DNA from: an uncultured Microbulbifer sp.
Lineage (GTDB): Bacteria > Pseudomonadota > Gammaproteobacteria > Pseudomonadales > Cellvibrionaceae
Direction: 5' to 3'
DNA length: 64,000 bases
NCBI RefSeq assembly: GCF_947504145.1
Contig: NZ_CANNGQ010000004.1
Coordinates: 496,001-560,000 of the forward strand
The position numbers were made by a program, and so were the translations under genes. This document shows positions 1 through 15,040 of the stretch, piece after piece (within the stretch, counting starts at the first letter, position 1; each line of letters begins with the position of its first letter). The notes below the pieces were generated by a model, which saw only the letters and a list, made by a program, of their open reading frames with translations, did not search any database and was not told where the DNA came from.

Positions 1-139
1 CGACCGGTTGGCCGAAAAAATTGGCGTGCCTGTCACGATTGACCACGGTGACAAGGGCGCCGGCAAACTGGTGCTCAAGTACACCAGCCTGGATGAGCTG
101 GACGGCATTCTCGCTCATATGGGCTACAGCGAAGATTGA
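1..139 (+). CDS. parB: ParB chromosome-partitioning protein, C-terminal fragment
   Basis: Open from the left edge in the frame starting at base 2, ending at TGA 137-139; about 45 residues are visible. The tail (ending KLVLKYTSLDELDGILAHM and a few more residues) has the form of the ParB C-terminal dimerisation domain. ParB binds parS and loads as a clamp to organise the origin region for segregation. The gene lying just upstream of an atp operon is the standard gammaproteobacterial origin-proximal order, which supports the call. Only the last part is present, so the parS-binding and CTPase domains cannot be inspected. A strong terminator follows, separating it from the atp genes. Confidence 0.85.
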   Translation, partial: DRLAEKIGVPVTIDHGDKGAGKLVLKYTSLDELDGILAHMGYSED

Positions 140-196
140 GCTGGAGCCGCCCCACCCCCTCTGAAACCGTTACTATTGCAACGTTTCTGTAAAATT

Positions 197-231
197 CGCG
201 CCAAAACAGTGCGCTGTTTTGGCGCGTTTTT
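197..231 (+). terminator. Rho-independent terminator after parB
   Basis: A perfect 13-bp stem (197-209 with 214-226) closes a TGCG loop and is followed by a T run at 227-231. It separates parB from the atp operon; the atp promoter should lie in 232-417, where only short inverted repeats (263-274 and 278-289) are visible and no convincing -35/-10 pair was found. Confidence 0.9.
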
Positions 232-417
232 GTTTCTGAATGAGGTCATCAGGCAGGTAGATGTGAGTGCTCACTATCACGCTATCGTGTAGTGAAAGAG
301 CGCGAACGCCATAGCAACTGACGAGATTTGCCAGTTGAACCGGCAGGCTGGTTCAGACATAATTCGCACGCCCAAAAATTGGGCGGAGAAGAAACTTTGG
401 CCGGCCTGTTCCCGCCT

Positions 418-810
418 ATGCGTAATCCCCCAGTAGTAAAGATTTCGCTGATCCAGCTGGCTGTTGTTGTGCTGGCTGCGCTGGCGCTCGAATTCACGCT
501 GGGACGTGTAATTGCGCTCTCCGCCCTGCTCGGCGGCACTCTGAGTGTGCTGCCCAATCTGTATTTCGGCCTGCGCGCCTTTGAGCTTTTGGGACCGAAC
601 CGCGGCAAAGTCCGCGGTGCGCGCGCAAGCCAGCGCGTGGTAGGAAGCTTCTACCGCGCCGAAACCGGCAAGTTCGTGATGACCCTGGTGGGGTTCGCGG
701 TGGTGTTTGCCAGCGTCAAAACGCTGAACCCCGCGGCGCTGTTTATCAGCTACGGCTTGTGCGTGATTTTGCACTGGATTCTCGTGGCCCGACTGCATAC
801 AACGAAGTAG
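418..810 (+). CDS. atpI: ATP synthase protein I (AtpI)
   Basis: Small hydrophobic protein of 130 residues with four predicted membrane helices, first gene of the atp operon, as usual. AtpI is thought to help assemble the c-ring; it is not part of the final enzyme. Start chosen at ATG 418 because it gives the typical family length and begins just before the first hydrophobic segment; an in-frame TTG at 328 would add 30 polar residues and is less likely. Neither start has a strong ribosome binding site. The assignment rests on size, helices and operon position, since AtpI is poorly conserved. Confidence 0.85.
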   Translation: MRNPPVVKISLIQLAVVVLAALALEFTLGRVIALSALLGGTLSVLPNLYFGLRAFELLGPNRGKVRGARASQRVVGSFYRAETGKFVMTLVGFAVVFASVKTLNPAALFISYGLCVILHWILVARLHTTK

Positions 811-923
811 CAGAGGCCGGGGAGCCTCCGATTGGATCTGCGCTGATTGAGTGAGCCGAAAAATAGACGGCCGCGCAGAGGAGAGGTTCCGCGAAACAGA
901 TTTTTTATCTTAAAACGTGTTGA

Positions 924-2221
<1,298 letters not shown>

Positions 2222-2276
2222 TCCCATCGTTCCAATTGCCCTTTAACCCATTTTTGAAAGAGCAAGAGGTGTCGGT

Positions 2277-2747
2277 GTGAATATCAACCTGACTCTGATC
2301 GGCCAATCGATCACCTTTTTCGCGTTTGTATGGTTCTGCTGGAAGTATGTCTGGCCGGCCCTGCTGGGTGTTATGCAAGAGCGTGAGCAAAAAATTGCTA
2401 CCGGTCTGCAAGAAGCCGAGCGCGCGGGAAAAGATCTCGAACTGGCACAACGTAAAGCTGTCGAGCAACTGAAAGAAGCCAAGGCTCAAGCTGCTGAAAT
2501 CATCGATGGCGCCAACAAGCGCGCCAACCAGATCGTTGATGAAGCCAAAGAAGCCGCGCGCAGTGAAGGCGATCGCCTGAAAGCTGCCGCACAGGCGGAA
2601 ATCGAACAGGAAGTAAACCGTGCGAAAGAACAGCTTCGCTCGCGTATCGCTACCCTGTCTGTTGCCGGCGCCGAGAAAATTCTCTCGGTCAACATCGACG
2701 CAAAAGCGCACGATGACATGATCGAGAAACTGGCAGCCGAGCTGTAA
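2277..2747 (+). CDS. atpF: F1Fo ATP synthase subunit b
   Basis: 156 residues, equal in length to E. coli b. An N-terminal membrane helix (residues 5-27) is followed by a long charged, alanine-rich coiled coil that forms the peripheral stalk and joins delta of F1 at its C-terminus. The start is GTG at 2277, with AAGAGGTG upstream. atpH follows after 11 bp. Confidence 0.97.
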   Translation: MNINLTLIGQSITFFAFVWFCWKYVWPALLGVMQEREQKIATGLQEAERAGKDLELAQRKAVEQLKEAKAQAAEIIDGANKRANQIVDEAKEAARSEGDRLKAAAQAEIEQEVNRAKEQLRSRIATLSVAGAEKILSVNIDAKAHDDMIEKLAAEL

Positions 2748-2758
2748 GCGAGGAACCC

Positions 2759-3292
2759 ATGGCGGAACTCAGCACTCTGGCCCGGCCCTACGCAAAAGCG
2801 GCCTTTGCCCACGCCCAGCAAGCCTCCGACCTTTCCGGTTGGAGTGTGGCGTTGGCAACCGCAGCGGCGGTCAGTCAGAACGAAAAAGTTGGCGAGCTGC
2901 TGGATAACCCGCAGCTGACCAGTGAAGTGCGCGCGGATAAATTTCTGACAGTGTGTGGCGACTTTGATGGAGGCCAACAGAACTTCATCAGACTGCTGGC
3001 GGAAAATCACCGCCTGCCACTGTTGCCGGAAATTTCCGAACTGTTCGAAGACCTGAAGGCCCAGGCAGAAGCCACTCTCGAAGTGGAAGTTCTTTCTGCC
3101 CGCCCGCTCAGCGACGAACAGTCCCAGCGTCTCACCCAGGCTCTCAGCAAGAAGTTCTCCCGCGAGGTGCACCTGCACAGCGCGGTGGATGAAAACCTGC
3201 TGGGCGGCGCGATCATTCGCGCCGGCGACACGGTGATCGACGGTACCGTGCGCGGTCGGCTGGCCAAACTCGCCGAGGCGATGAACTCCTAA
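2759..3292 (+). CDS. atpH: F1Fo ATP synthase subunit delta
   Basis: 177 residues, normal for the delta (OSCP) subunit that links the b-stalk to the alpha subunits at the top of F1. The N-terminal pattern [10 protein letters not shown] and the C-terminal [17 protein letters not shown] are family hallmarks. ATG at 2759 preceded by GAGGAACC. It sits between atpF and atpA as in all gammaproteobacterial operons. Confidence 0.97.
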   Translation: MAELSTLARPYAKAAFAHAQQASDLSGWSVALATAAAVSQNEKVGELLDNPQLTSEVRADKFLTVCGDFDGGQQNFIRLLAENHRLPLLPEISELFEDLKAQAEATLEVEVLSARPLSDEQSQRLTQALSKKFSREVHLHSAVDENLLGGAIIRAGDTVIDGTVRGRLAKLAEAMNS

Positions 3293-3345
3293 ATTATCGA
3301 CCCCTCTACTGCGACCGTGGTGGAAGGGAATTCGAGGAACAGAGC

Positions 3346-4890
3346 ATGCAGCAACTGAATCCCTCTGAGATCAGTGAAATTATCAAGAGCCGCATCGACA
3401 ATCTCGATGTGAGCACCGAAGCCCAGAACGAGGGCACCATTGTTTCCGTATCCGACGGTATCATCCGCATCCACGGCCTGGCCGACGTGATGTACGGTGA
3501 GATGATCGAATTCGAGGGCGGCGTCTACGGTATGGCGCTGAACCTGGAGCGCGATTCCGTTGGTGCCATCGTTCTCGGTGACTACAAGTCCCTGGCCGAA
3601 GGCCAGAAGTGCCGTTGTACCGGCCGCATCCTGGAAGCCCCGGTTGGTCCGGAGCTGCTGGGTCGCGTGGTAGACGCACTGGGTAACCCGATCGACGGTA
3701 AAGGTCCGCTGAACAACAAGCTGACCGACGCGGTTGAGAAAGTCGCCCCCGGCGTAATCGCCCGTCAGTCCGTTGATCAGCCGGTACAGACCGGTCTGAA
3801 AGCGGTCGACACCATGATCCCGATCGGTCGTGGCCAGCGTGAGCTGATCATCGGCGACCGCCAGATTGGTAAGACTGCGGTTGCGATCGATGCGATCATC
3901 AACCAGAAAGGCACCGGCATTAAGTGTATCTACGTTGCCGTAGGCCAGAAGCAGTCCTCTATTGCCAACGTTGTACGCAAGCTGGAAGAGCACGGTGCAA
4001 TGGACCACACCATTGTGGTTGCCGCTGGCGCTGCTGACCCGGCTGCCATGCAGTTCCTGGCACCTTACGTCGGCTGCACCATGGGCGAGTACTTCCGCGA
4101 TCGCGGTGAAGACGCCCTGATCATTTACGATGACCTGACCAAGCAGGCCTGGGCCTACCGTCAGATCTCCCTGCTGCTGAAGCGTCCCCCGGGCCGTGAA
4201 GCTTACCCGGGTGACGTTTTCTACTTGCACTCCCGTCTGCTGGAGCGCGCCGCGCGTGTAAACGCCGAGTACGTAGAACAGTTCACCAACGGTGAAGTGA
4301 AAGGCAAGACCGGCTCTCTGACCGCACTGCCGATCATTGAGACTCAGGCGGGTGACGTTTCTGCGTTCGTACCGACCAACGTAATCTCCATTACCGATGG
4401 TCAGATCTTCCTGGAAACCGACCTGTTCAACTCCGGTGTGCGTCCGGCGATCAACCCGGGTATCTCCGTATCCCGTGTTGGTGGTTCCGCCCAGACCAAG
4501 ATCATCAAGAAACTGTCTGGTGGTATCCGTACCGCTTTGGCCCAGTATCGCGAGCTTGCGGCTTTCTCCCAGTTCGCTTCCGATCTGGACGAAGCCACCA
4601 AAGCCCAGCTGGACCACGGTGAGCGCGTAACCGAGCTGATGAAGCAGAAGCAGTACTCTCCGCTGTCTATCGCGGATATGGCTGTTTCCGTTTACGCCGC
4701 CGACAAGGGTTACCTGAACGACGTAGAAGTTAACAAAGTGCTGGACTTCGAATCCGCCCTGCTCGCTTACATGAATAGCGAACACGCAGAGCTGATGGCG
4801 CAAGTAAACAGCACCGGTAATTACAACGACGAAATCGACAGCGCCTTTAAGGCCGCGGTCGAGAAGTTCGTTGCTACCGGTAGCTGGTAA
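3346..4890 (+). CDS. atpA: F1Fo ATP synthase subunit alpha
   Basis: 514 residues, standard length. It forms the non-catalytic nucleotide sites of the alpha3beta3 hexamer. P-loop GDRQIGKT is at residues 170-177; the signature [10 protein letters not shown] follows further on. Start ATG 3346 is preceded by GAGGAACAG. A palindromic REP doublet lies in the 90-bp gap to atpG. A long reading frame runs antisense to this gene but mirrors its codon bias and is not considered real. Confidence 0.99.
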   Translation: MQQLNPSEISEIIKSRIDNLDVSTEAQNEGTIVSVSDGIIRIHGLADVMYGEMIEFEGGVYGMALNLERDSVGAIVLGDYKSLAEGQKCRCTGRILEAPVGPELLGRVVDALGNPIDGKGPLNNKLTDAVEKVAPGVIARQSVDQPVQTGLKAVDTMIPIGRGQRELIIGDRQIGKTAVAIDAIINQKGTGIKCIYVAVGQKQSSIANVVRKLEEHGAMDHTIVVAAGAADPAAMQFLAPYVGCTMGEYFRDRGEDALIIYDDLTKQAWAYRQISLLLKRPPGREAYPGDVFYLHSRLLERAARVNAEYVEQFTNGEVKGKTGSLTALPIIETQAGDVSAFVPTNVISITDGQIFLETDLFNSGVRPAINPGISVSRVGGSAQTKIIKKLSGGIRTALAQYRELAAFSQFASDLDEATKAQLDHGERVTELMKQKQYSPLSIADMAVSVYAADKGYLNDVEVNKVLDFESALLAYMNSEHAELMAQVNSTGNYNDEIDSAFKAAVEKFVATGSW

Positions 4891-4899
4891 GTAACCCGC

Positions 4900-4951
4900 T
4901 GTAGGAGCCTGCTTGCAGGCGAAACGTTCGCGAGCAGGCTCGCTCCTACAA
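4900..4951. repeat. REP doublet (REPIN-like) between atpA and atpG
   Basis: Two inverted REP-like units facing each other: GTAGGAGC at 4901-4908 pairs with GCTCCTAC at 4942-4949. Each unit has its own short stem (GCCTGC..GCAGGC on the left, CGAGC..GCTCG on the right). The unit matches the GTAGGAGC(G)AGC..GCTCGCGAA REP type familiar from Pseudomonas. Such elements are moved by RAYT-type Y1 transposases encoded elsewhere. A related single unit lies at 54556-54586. Confidence 0.85.
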
Positions 4952-4980
4952 GTTAACTTCCGGCAAAAAGGTAACTGACT

Positions 4981-7283
<2,303 letters not shown>

Positions 7284-7294
7284 AAGGCACGCGT

Positions 7295-7321
7295 GTAGCG
7301 CCTGAAAATTTCGGGCGCTAC
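7295..7321 (+). promoter_or_regulatory. Intra-operon hairpin between atpD and atpC
   Basis: GTAGCGCC at 7295-7302 pairs with GGCGCTAC at 7314-7321, and the stem can continue inward (TGAAA with TTTCG, one wobble). No T run follows, so it is not a classical terminator. A role as an mRNA-stability or processing element that sets the lower expression of epsilon is an inference; it could also be a degenerate repeat unit. Confidence 0.6.
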
Positions 7322-7351
7322 GAGGCAAACAGCTGAGAATGAGGTAGCCTT

Positions 7352-7771
7352 ATGGCTATGACAGTACATTGCGACATTGTTAGCGCAGAGGAATCCCTCT
7401 TCTCGGGTCTGGTGAAGATGGTGATTGTCAGCGGCGTCGAAGGGGAGATTGGAGTCTCCTACGGTCACGCGCAGCTGCTCACCGCGCTCAAACCCGGCCC
7501 GGTACGCATCATCAAAGACAATGGTGATGAAGAGGTGCTGTTCCTGAGCGGCGGCTACGCCGAAATCCAGCCGAATATGGTGACCATCCTTGCCGACCTC
7601 GCCGAGCGCGAGATCGACGAAGATGCCGCCAAGAAGGCCCGCGAAGAGGCGGAACACGCCCTGCGCAGTGCCCCGGCAGATATCGACTACGCCCGTATCT
7701 CCGCACAACTTGCCGAAGCCGAAGCCCGTCTGCGCACCATGCAGGCGATTCGCAGAGCCGCTGGCAAGTAA
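7352..7771 (+). CDS. atpC: F1Fo ATP synthase subunit epsilon
   Basis: 139 residues, normal for epsilon. N-terminal beta-sandwich with VSGVEGEIGVSYGHAQLLTALKPG (a GELGILPGHAPLLT-type motif), then the C-terminal two-helix region rich in Ala, Glu and Arg that can inhibit ATP hydrolysis. Start ATG 7352 with GAGGTAGCC upstream. Last gene of the atp operon; a structured repeat and a terminator follow. Confidence 0.97.
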   Translation: MAMTVHCDIVSAEESLFSGLVKMVIVSGVEGEIGVSYGHAQLLTALKPGPVRIIKDNGDEEVLFLSGGYAEIQPNMVTILADLAEREIDEDAAKKAREEAEHALRSAPADIDYARISAQLAEAEARLRTMQAIRRAAGK

Positions 7772-7780
7772 CCTACTTTG

Positions 7781-7845
7781 TAGGAGCCGGTGACCGCCAT
7801 GGATGGCGGAAATGCAGATTTTGCAGGAGCAAAAATCTGCCCGGC
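7781..7845 (+). repeat. Bipartite hairpin repeat, copy D (diverged)
   Basis: Short outer stem GCCGG/CCGGC (7786-7790 with 7841-7845) encloses two hairpins. The first is CCGCCAT-GG-ATGGCGG (7794-7809). The second has an 11-bp stem with one bulge around an AGGA loop (7814-7840). The same two loop motifs, CATGGATG and AGGA, occur in the palindromes at 16439-16550, 16621-16715 and 21048-21146. It begins with TAGGAGCC, resembling the REP head. It lies in the 3' region of the atp transcript before the terminator. Confidence 0.65.
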
Positions 7846-7850
7846 GAACC

Positions 7851-7879
7851 AAAAAAAGCAGCTTCGGCTGCTTTTTTTG
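7851..7879 (+). terminator. Rho-independent terminator of the atp operon
   Basis: Stem AGCAGC/GCTGCT (7857-7862 with 7867-7872) closed by a UUCG tetraloop, with seven A before and a run of T after. The symmetric A/T flanks allow function in both directions. Confidence 0.93.
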
Positions 7880-7948
7880 TGCCCGCGATTTAAATTTTCA
7901 TCGCAACGGCCCATTATTGGTACAAACCTTGATGCAGTACGGCAAACT

Positions 7949-8983
7949 ATGAACAGGCAGATCGGCACCAACGGAAAACCCCGCATTGGCCTGGCGCTCG
8001 GCAGCGGCGCTGCCAAGGGCTTTGCGCACATTGGTGTGTTGAAAGCGCTGGACGAAATGGGCGTACGCCCGGACGTCATCGTCGGCACTTCCATGGGCGC
8101 CTTCGTCGGCGCCGCCTATGCGGCAGGAAAACTCGACAGGCTCGAGGAGTGGGTGCGCCTGCTGGACAACTGGAAGGTGTTCTCGCTACTGGATATCAAC
8201 TGGTCCCTGAGCGGCGGTGTGATCGGTGGCATCAAACCGTTTCGAGAATTCTTTGACGGCTTCGAGTACGAAAACATCGAGGATCTGCCATTGCCCTTCA
8301 CCGCTGTTGCCACCGACCTGCACAGCGGCCAGGAAATCTGGCTGCAACAAGGAAACCTGCAGGATGCGGTCAGCGCCTCCTGCTCGATTCCCGGCCTGCT
8401 CTCGCCGAAATCGCTCTCCGGCCGCTGGCTGGTGGATGGCGCCGTGGTCAATCCGGTACCGGTGGATGTGTGCCGCGCCATGGGTGCTACCACCGTCATT
8501 GCCGTAGATGTGACCGAAGATGCTCCCCCTTTACTCGATCGCGAGCACGGCGAGGTGCGCAGCGTTATCAGCGAAAAGTCTTCGCCGGTGGACCAGCCAA
8601 TACTGGCAGCCGAAAAGGAGCAAATCGAGGACCACGATGCCGAACCTGAAGCGACGGACAAAGCCGCAGAGAATGGCGTCGCTGCCGGTTTTTCCCGACT
8701 GATGGAACAGGGCCGTGAACACCTGAATCACCTGCGCAAAAATCGTGAAGCGCGCGCCACTCCCCCCGGCATGTTCGACACCATGCGTCAGGCCATGGAA
8801 ATTCTGGAGCGCCGCCACAAGCGCGTCCGCATGATGGGCGCCCCCCCGGATGTGCTGATTCTCCCCAAGGTGGGCGATATCGGCGGCAATGAATACGCCC
8901 GTGCAGCAGAAGCCATCGAGCTTGGCGAAAAGGAAACCCGCCGTCTGCGCACCTGGATCGAAGATATGGTGGCACAGAAATAA
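7949..8983 (+). CDS. Patatin-like phospholipase/esterase (RssA/NTE type)
   Basis: 344 residues from ATG 7949; the frame stays open to 7790 but that extension crosses the atp terminator and is rejected. Patatin fold: oxyanion element GSGAAKG, nucleophile elbow GTSMG (Ser in GxSxG) and the catalytic Asp in VDGAVVNPVPVD. Together these form the Ser-Asp dyad of bacterial patatin-like hydrolases of the RssA/YchK and NTE group, expected to cleave phospholipid acyl esters. A charged insertion of about 90 residues (around 190-280) interrupts the domain. No signal peptide, so probably cytoplasmic. The substrate is not predictable from sequence. Confidence 0.85.
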   Translation: MNRQIGTNGKPRIGLALGSGAAKGFAHIGVLKALDEMGVRPDVIVGTSMGAFVGAAYAAGKLDRLEEWVRLLDNWKVFSLLDINWSLSGGVIGGIKPFREFFDGFEYENIEDLPLPFTAVATDLHSGQEIWLQQGNLQDAVSASCSIPGLLSPKSLSGRWLVDGAVVNPVPVDVCRAMGATTVIAVDVTEDAPPLLDREHGEVRSVISEKSSPVDQPILAAEKEQIEDHDAEPEATDKAAENGVAAGFSRLMEQGREHLNHLRKNREARATPPGMFDTMRQAMEILERRHKRVRMMGAPPDVLILPKVGDIGGNEYARAAEAIELGEKETRRLRTWIEDMVAQK

Positions 8984-9018
8984 CGAAGGGTTTGGCTGAT
9001 GGCGATAGAGGTTCCAGT

Positions 9019-10485
9019 ATGCTCCGTACATGGCTGATATTGCTTACCGCATGGTTGATGCTCGGGAGCATCAGTAGTGCCGCTGCCGAGTGGTATGAAT
9101 ACCAGTCGGAAAACTTCACTGTGTACACCGATGTCCCCGAGCGCCGCGTCAATGCATTGATGCGCGATCTGGAACGCTTTCGCCGCACTGCCCTGTCCTT
9201 CACCGGCCAGGAAGAAATCCCGGAAAACAAAAAGTTGCGGGTTTTTCATTTCCGCAATTCCCGAGAGTTCGAAAAATTTACCGGCGACCGCAAGATCGCC
9301 GGGCTGTATCGCGAAACCTGGGAAGGCCCAATTATCTTCTCCCGCGATGGCGACCACGGTATTACCGGCTCCGCGCTGATCTTCCACGAATACGTCCACC
9401 ACCTGATGCGCGAGCGCAGCGGTATGACCTACCCGCGCTGGTACTCCGAGGGCTTTGCCGAACTGCTCGCCAGCGCCGAACTGGGTAAAAAATCGGTGCT
9501 TGTCGGTGGCCTGCCCGAGTGGCGATTGAGCGCCTGGGCCGAAGATGAGCCGCTTACCATCGAGCAACTACTGAGCCCGCCCGCGCTTGTTTCGCAGAGT
9601 GGCGAAGACAACAACCGCTACTGGAACAATTACTATGCCAGCGCCTGGTTGCTTACCCACTACCTGCAATTTGGGCACCATGCCGGGCACCCGGACTACC
9701 GTGCTGCCACCACAAACTATCTGAAATCGGTGGCCGCGGGCGAAAACCCGTTCGAGGTATTTGAAGAGCATTTCGGGAAAACGATCGAAGAAATCCAGCG
9801 AGAAATGCGCGCTTATATGCGCGACGATATTCACCGATATAAACTAGATATTCCCGAATACACCTACTCCATTCCCCGTCGCGAACTCAGCGAAAACGAA
9901 CATCTGTTCCTGCTCGCCAGTGAGGCGATGGATTTCGATAAGCCTGATCTTGCGATGGCGTACCTGAAACGCAGTGAGCAGCAAGGCCTCGGCTGGCAGG
10001 AAAACCTGACCGCGATGGCCGTGATTGAAGCGGAGAAAGAGAATTACAAACTGGGTAAAAAAGTGGTTGAGGAAATCGGTGAGTACGGCCAGATCAGCCA
10101 CCTTACCGCCGCCAATCTCGCCCGCTACTATCTGCTGCGTTTGCAGGCCCTGACGCTCACCCGAGAGTGGGATGATGATTTCTATGAAGCGGCGGTAAAG
10201 TACGGAAAAATCGCCGTGCAGACCGGCCCCGATTACCTGCCCGGCTACCGAAGTTTATGGACCGCCTATCAATTGAAAGGCAAAAGTGAAGAAGCGCTGC
10301 AGATCATGCGGAGCGCCTACCACCAGGAACCCAACCATTTAAACCTGAATGCCACTGTGGGTTTTTATCTCGCGCACCTGGGGGAGGATGCACTGGCTCG
10401 CGAATATCTGGAGCGGGTGGTGGCGTGGAGCCATTCGGAAGCTCTTCGCGCGCGTGCGGAGGTATTGCTTGAGGGGCGAAAATAA
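9019..10485 (+). CDS. Secreted DUF1570-type putative metallopeptidase with TPR-like tail
   Basis: 488 residues. ATG 9019 is preceded by GAGGTTCC and opens a signal peptide ending near SSAAA; a TTG at 8992 would only add nine polar residues. The N-terminal half carries the gluzincin motif HEYVHH (H123, E124, H127) and a downstream EGFAELLAS that would supply the third zinc ligand, as in DUF1570 proteins. The C-terminal half (about 285-488) is helical with repeated TPR-like pairs (YLPGYRSLWTAYQLKGKSEEALQIM). Periplasmic or exported location is inferred. No substrate can be named. It follows the patatin gene by 35 bp and may be cotranscribed. Confidence 0.75.
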   Translation: MLRTWLILLTAWLMLGSISSAAAEWYEYQSENFTVYTDVPERRVNALMRDLERFRRTALSFTGQEEIPENKKLRVFHFRNSREFEKFTGDRKIAGLYRETWEGPIIFSRDGDHGITGSALIFHEYVHHLMRERSGMTYPRWYSEGFAELLASAELGKKSVLVGGLPEWRLSAWAEDEPLTIEQLLSPPALVSQSGEDNNRYWNNYYASAWLLTHYLQFGHHAGHPDYRAATTNYLKSVAAGENPFEVFEEHFGKTIEEIQREMRAYMRDDIHRYKLDIPEYTYSIPRRELSENEHLFLLASEAMDFDKPDLAMAYLKRSEQQGLGWQENLTAMAVIEAEKENYKLGKKVVEEIGEYGQISHLTAANLARYYLLRLQALTLTREWDDDFYEAAVKYGKIAVQTGPDYLPGYRSLWTAYQLKGKSEEALQIMRSAYHQEPNHLNLNATVGFYLAHLGEDALAREYLERVVAWSHSEALRARAEVLLEGRK

Positions 10486-10489
10486 AAAA

Positions 10490-10517
10490 AGCCCGCCGTT
10501 TTAGCGGCGGGCTTTTT
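10490..10517. terminator. Bidirectional terminator between convergent genes
   Basis: Nine-base stem AGCCCGCCG/CGGCGGGCT (10490-10498 with 10505-10513), preceded by seven A and followed by T, so it can end both the plus-strand DUF1570 gene and the minus-strand amidohydrolase gene. Confidence 0.93.
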
Positions 10518-10540
10518 GTTCGAAAAACCGATCAGAAAAA

Positions 10541-13867
<3,327 letters not shown>

Positions 13868-14145
13868 GTGGGCTCCCGGGGTAATTGGAGTTACTGGAGT
13901 GGAGGTAAATGTCGGTCGCCGCCCGGGTAGAGCGGTGCCGATCAAAAGCTGCCACTCAAATTACCGAAATATGGCCGATTGGCAATAAAACTGCGCCGAA
14001 CGGGAGAAAACTCGGGATATACAGTGATCACCGGATTATTGTCTGTGGACGGGTGCATCGGCGTGGCAAGGCACCGCCGCAGGCTCTGGCTAGACTGGAA
14101 GAATTGGTGCCCTTTCGGCACAAGTTGCCAGCGGCGGAGCCCTCA

Positions 14146-14943
14146 ATGAGTCACAGCAAGGAACACGACAAGCCCAAGAGTGATCGCCAGATCCTCTCGG
14201 AGCAGATGGATGAGAGCCTGAGAGAGTACAACCGCAATAACCGTTCGCTGTTGCTGTCGTCTGTGGCCGCGGGGTTGGAAATCGGCTTCAGCGTATTCCT
14301 GATCGCCGCCTTCTACAGCCATTTCAGCAGCAGTATCTCTCACCAGCTGATGTACTTTCTGGTGGCGCTCAGCTATCCGGTGGGGTTTCTGCTGGTGATT
14401 ATTGGCCGCTCCGACCTGTTTACCGAGCACACCACCCTGGCGATCCTGCCGGTGCTGGATGGTCGAAAGTCCTTTGCACAGTTGCTGCGGGTATGGGGGC
14501 TCATCTATGCCGGCAACATGCTCGGCGCCATGGTATTCAGCGCGCTGTTCGTGCAGTTCGTGGGCATGACCGATCGTTTCGACGAAAATGTATTCGCCTA
14601 CTACGGAGAGAAAATGCTCGCTGATGGTATCGGTGGGCAGTTCCTGGGCGCCATTTTCGCCGGGTGGCTGATGGGCCAGTTGGCGTGGATGGTGACCTCG
14701 TCCGCCGAAACCATCAGCCGTATTACCGTGGTCGCGATCATCACCTTTGTGATCGGCCTCGGTGGCCTGCCGCACTGTATTGCCGGCGCCGTGGGGATGT
14801 TCTGTGCCTGGTTTGCGAAGAACACCACCGTCGGGCTCTTGGATGTACTGCAGTTCCTCGCCATTGCCACCGCGGGCAATATCATCGGCGGCTCAATATT
14901 TGTCGGGCGGGTTAAATACAGCTCCATCCGCCATAGCCATTGA
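14146..14943 (+). CDS. Formate/nitrite transporter family channel (YfdC-like)
   Basis: 265 residues from ATG 14146 with CGGAG upstream; the frame open to 13909 has no membrane character and is rejected. A polar N-terminus of about 45 residues precedes six hydrophobic segments. LFTEHTTLAILPVLDG and LGGLPHCIAGAVGMF are FNT-family elements, the latter around the conserved central His. The long charged N-terminus resembles the YfdC subgroup rather than FocA or NirC. Substrate unknown; a small monovalent anion is likely from the family. No formate or nitrite enzymes are nearby. Confidence 0.85.
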   Translation: MSHSKEHDKPKSDRQILSEQMDESLREYNRNNRSLLLSSVAAGLEIGFSVFLIAAFYSHFSSSISHQLMYFLVALSYPVGFLLVIIGRSDLFTEHTTLAILPVLDGRKSFAQLLRVWGLIYAGNMLGAMVFSALFVQFVGMTDRFDENVFAYYGEKMLADGIGGQFLGAIFAGWLMGQLAWMVTSSAETISRITVVAIITFVIGLGGLPHCIAGAVGMFCAWFAKNTTVGLLDVLQFLAIATAGNIIGGSIFVGRVKYSSIRHSH

Positions 14944-15040
14944 GCTGACAGGCCAGACCCCTTGCGGGTTGCGATAAGCAGTGCAACTCGGGACAATCCG
15001 CCCCCCGATCAAAAGAACTGTCAGCTCACCAGGTATTCCC

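Noticed and set aside
7790..7948. N-terminal extension of the patatin-like protein
   Set aside because: The extension would run through the structured repeat and the atp terminator; conserved sequence starts after ATG 7949.
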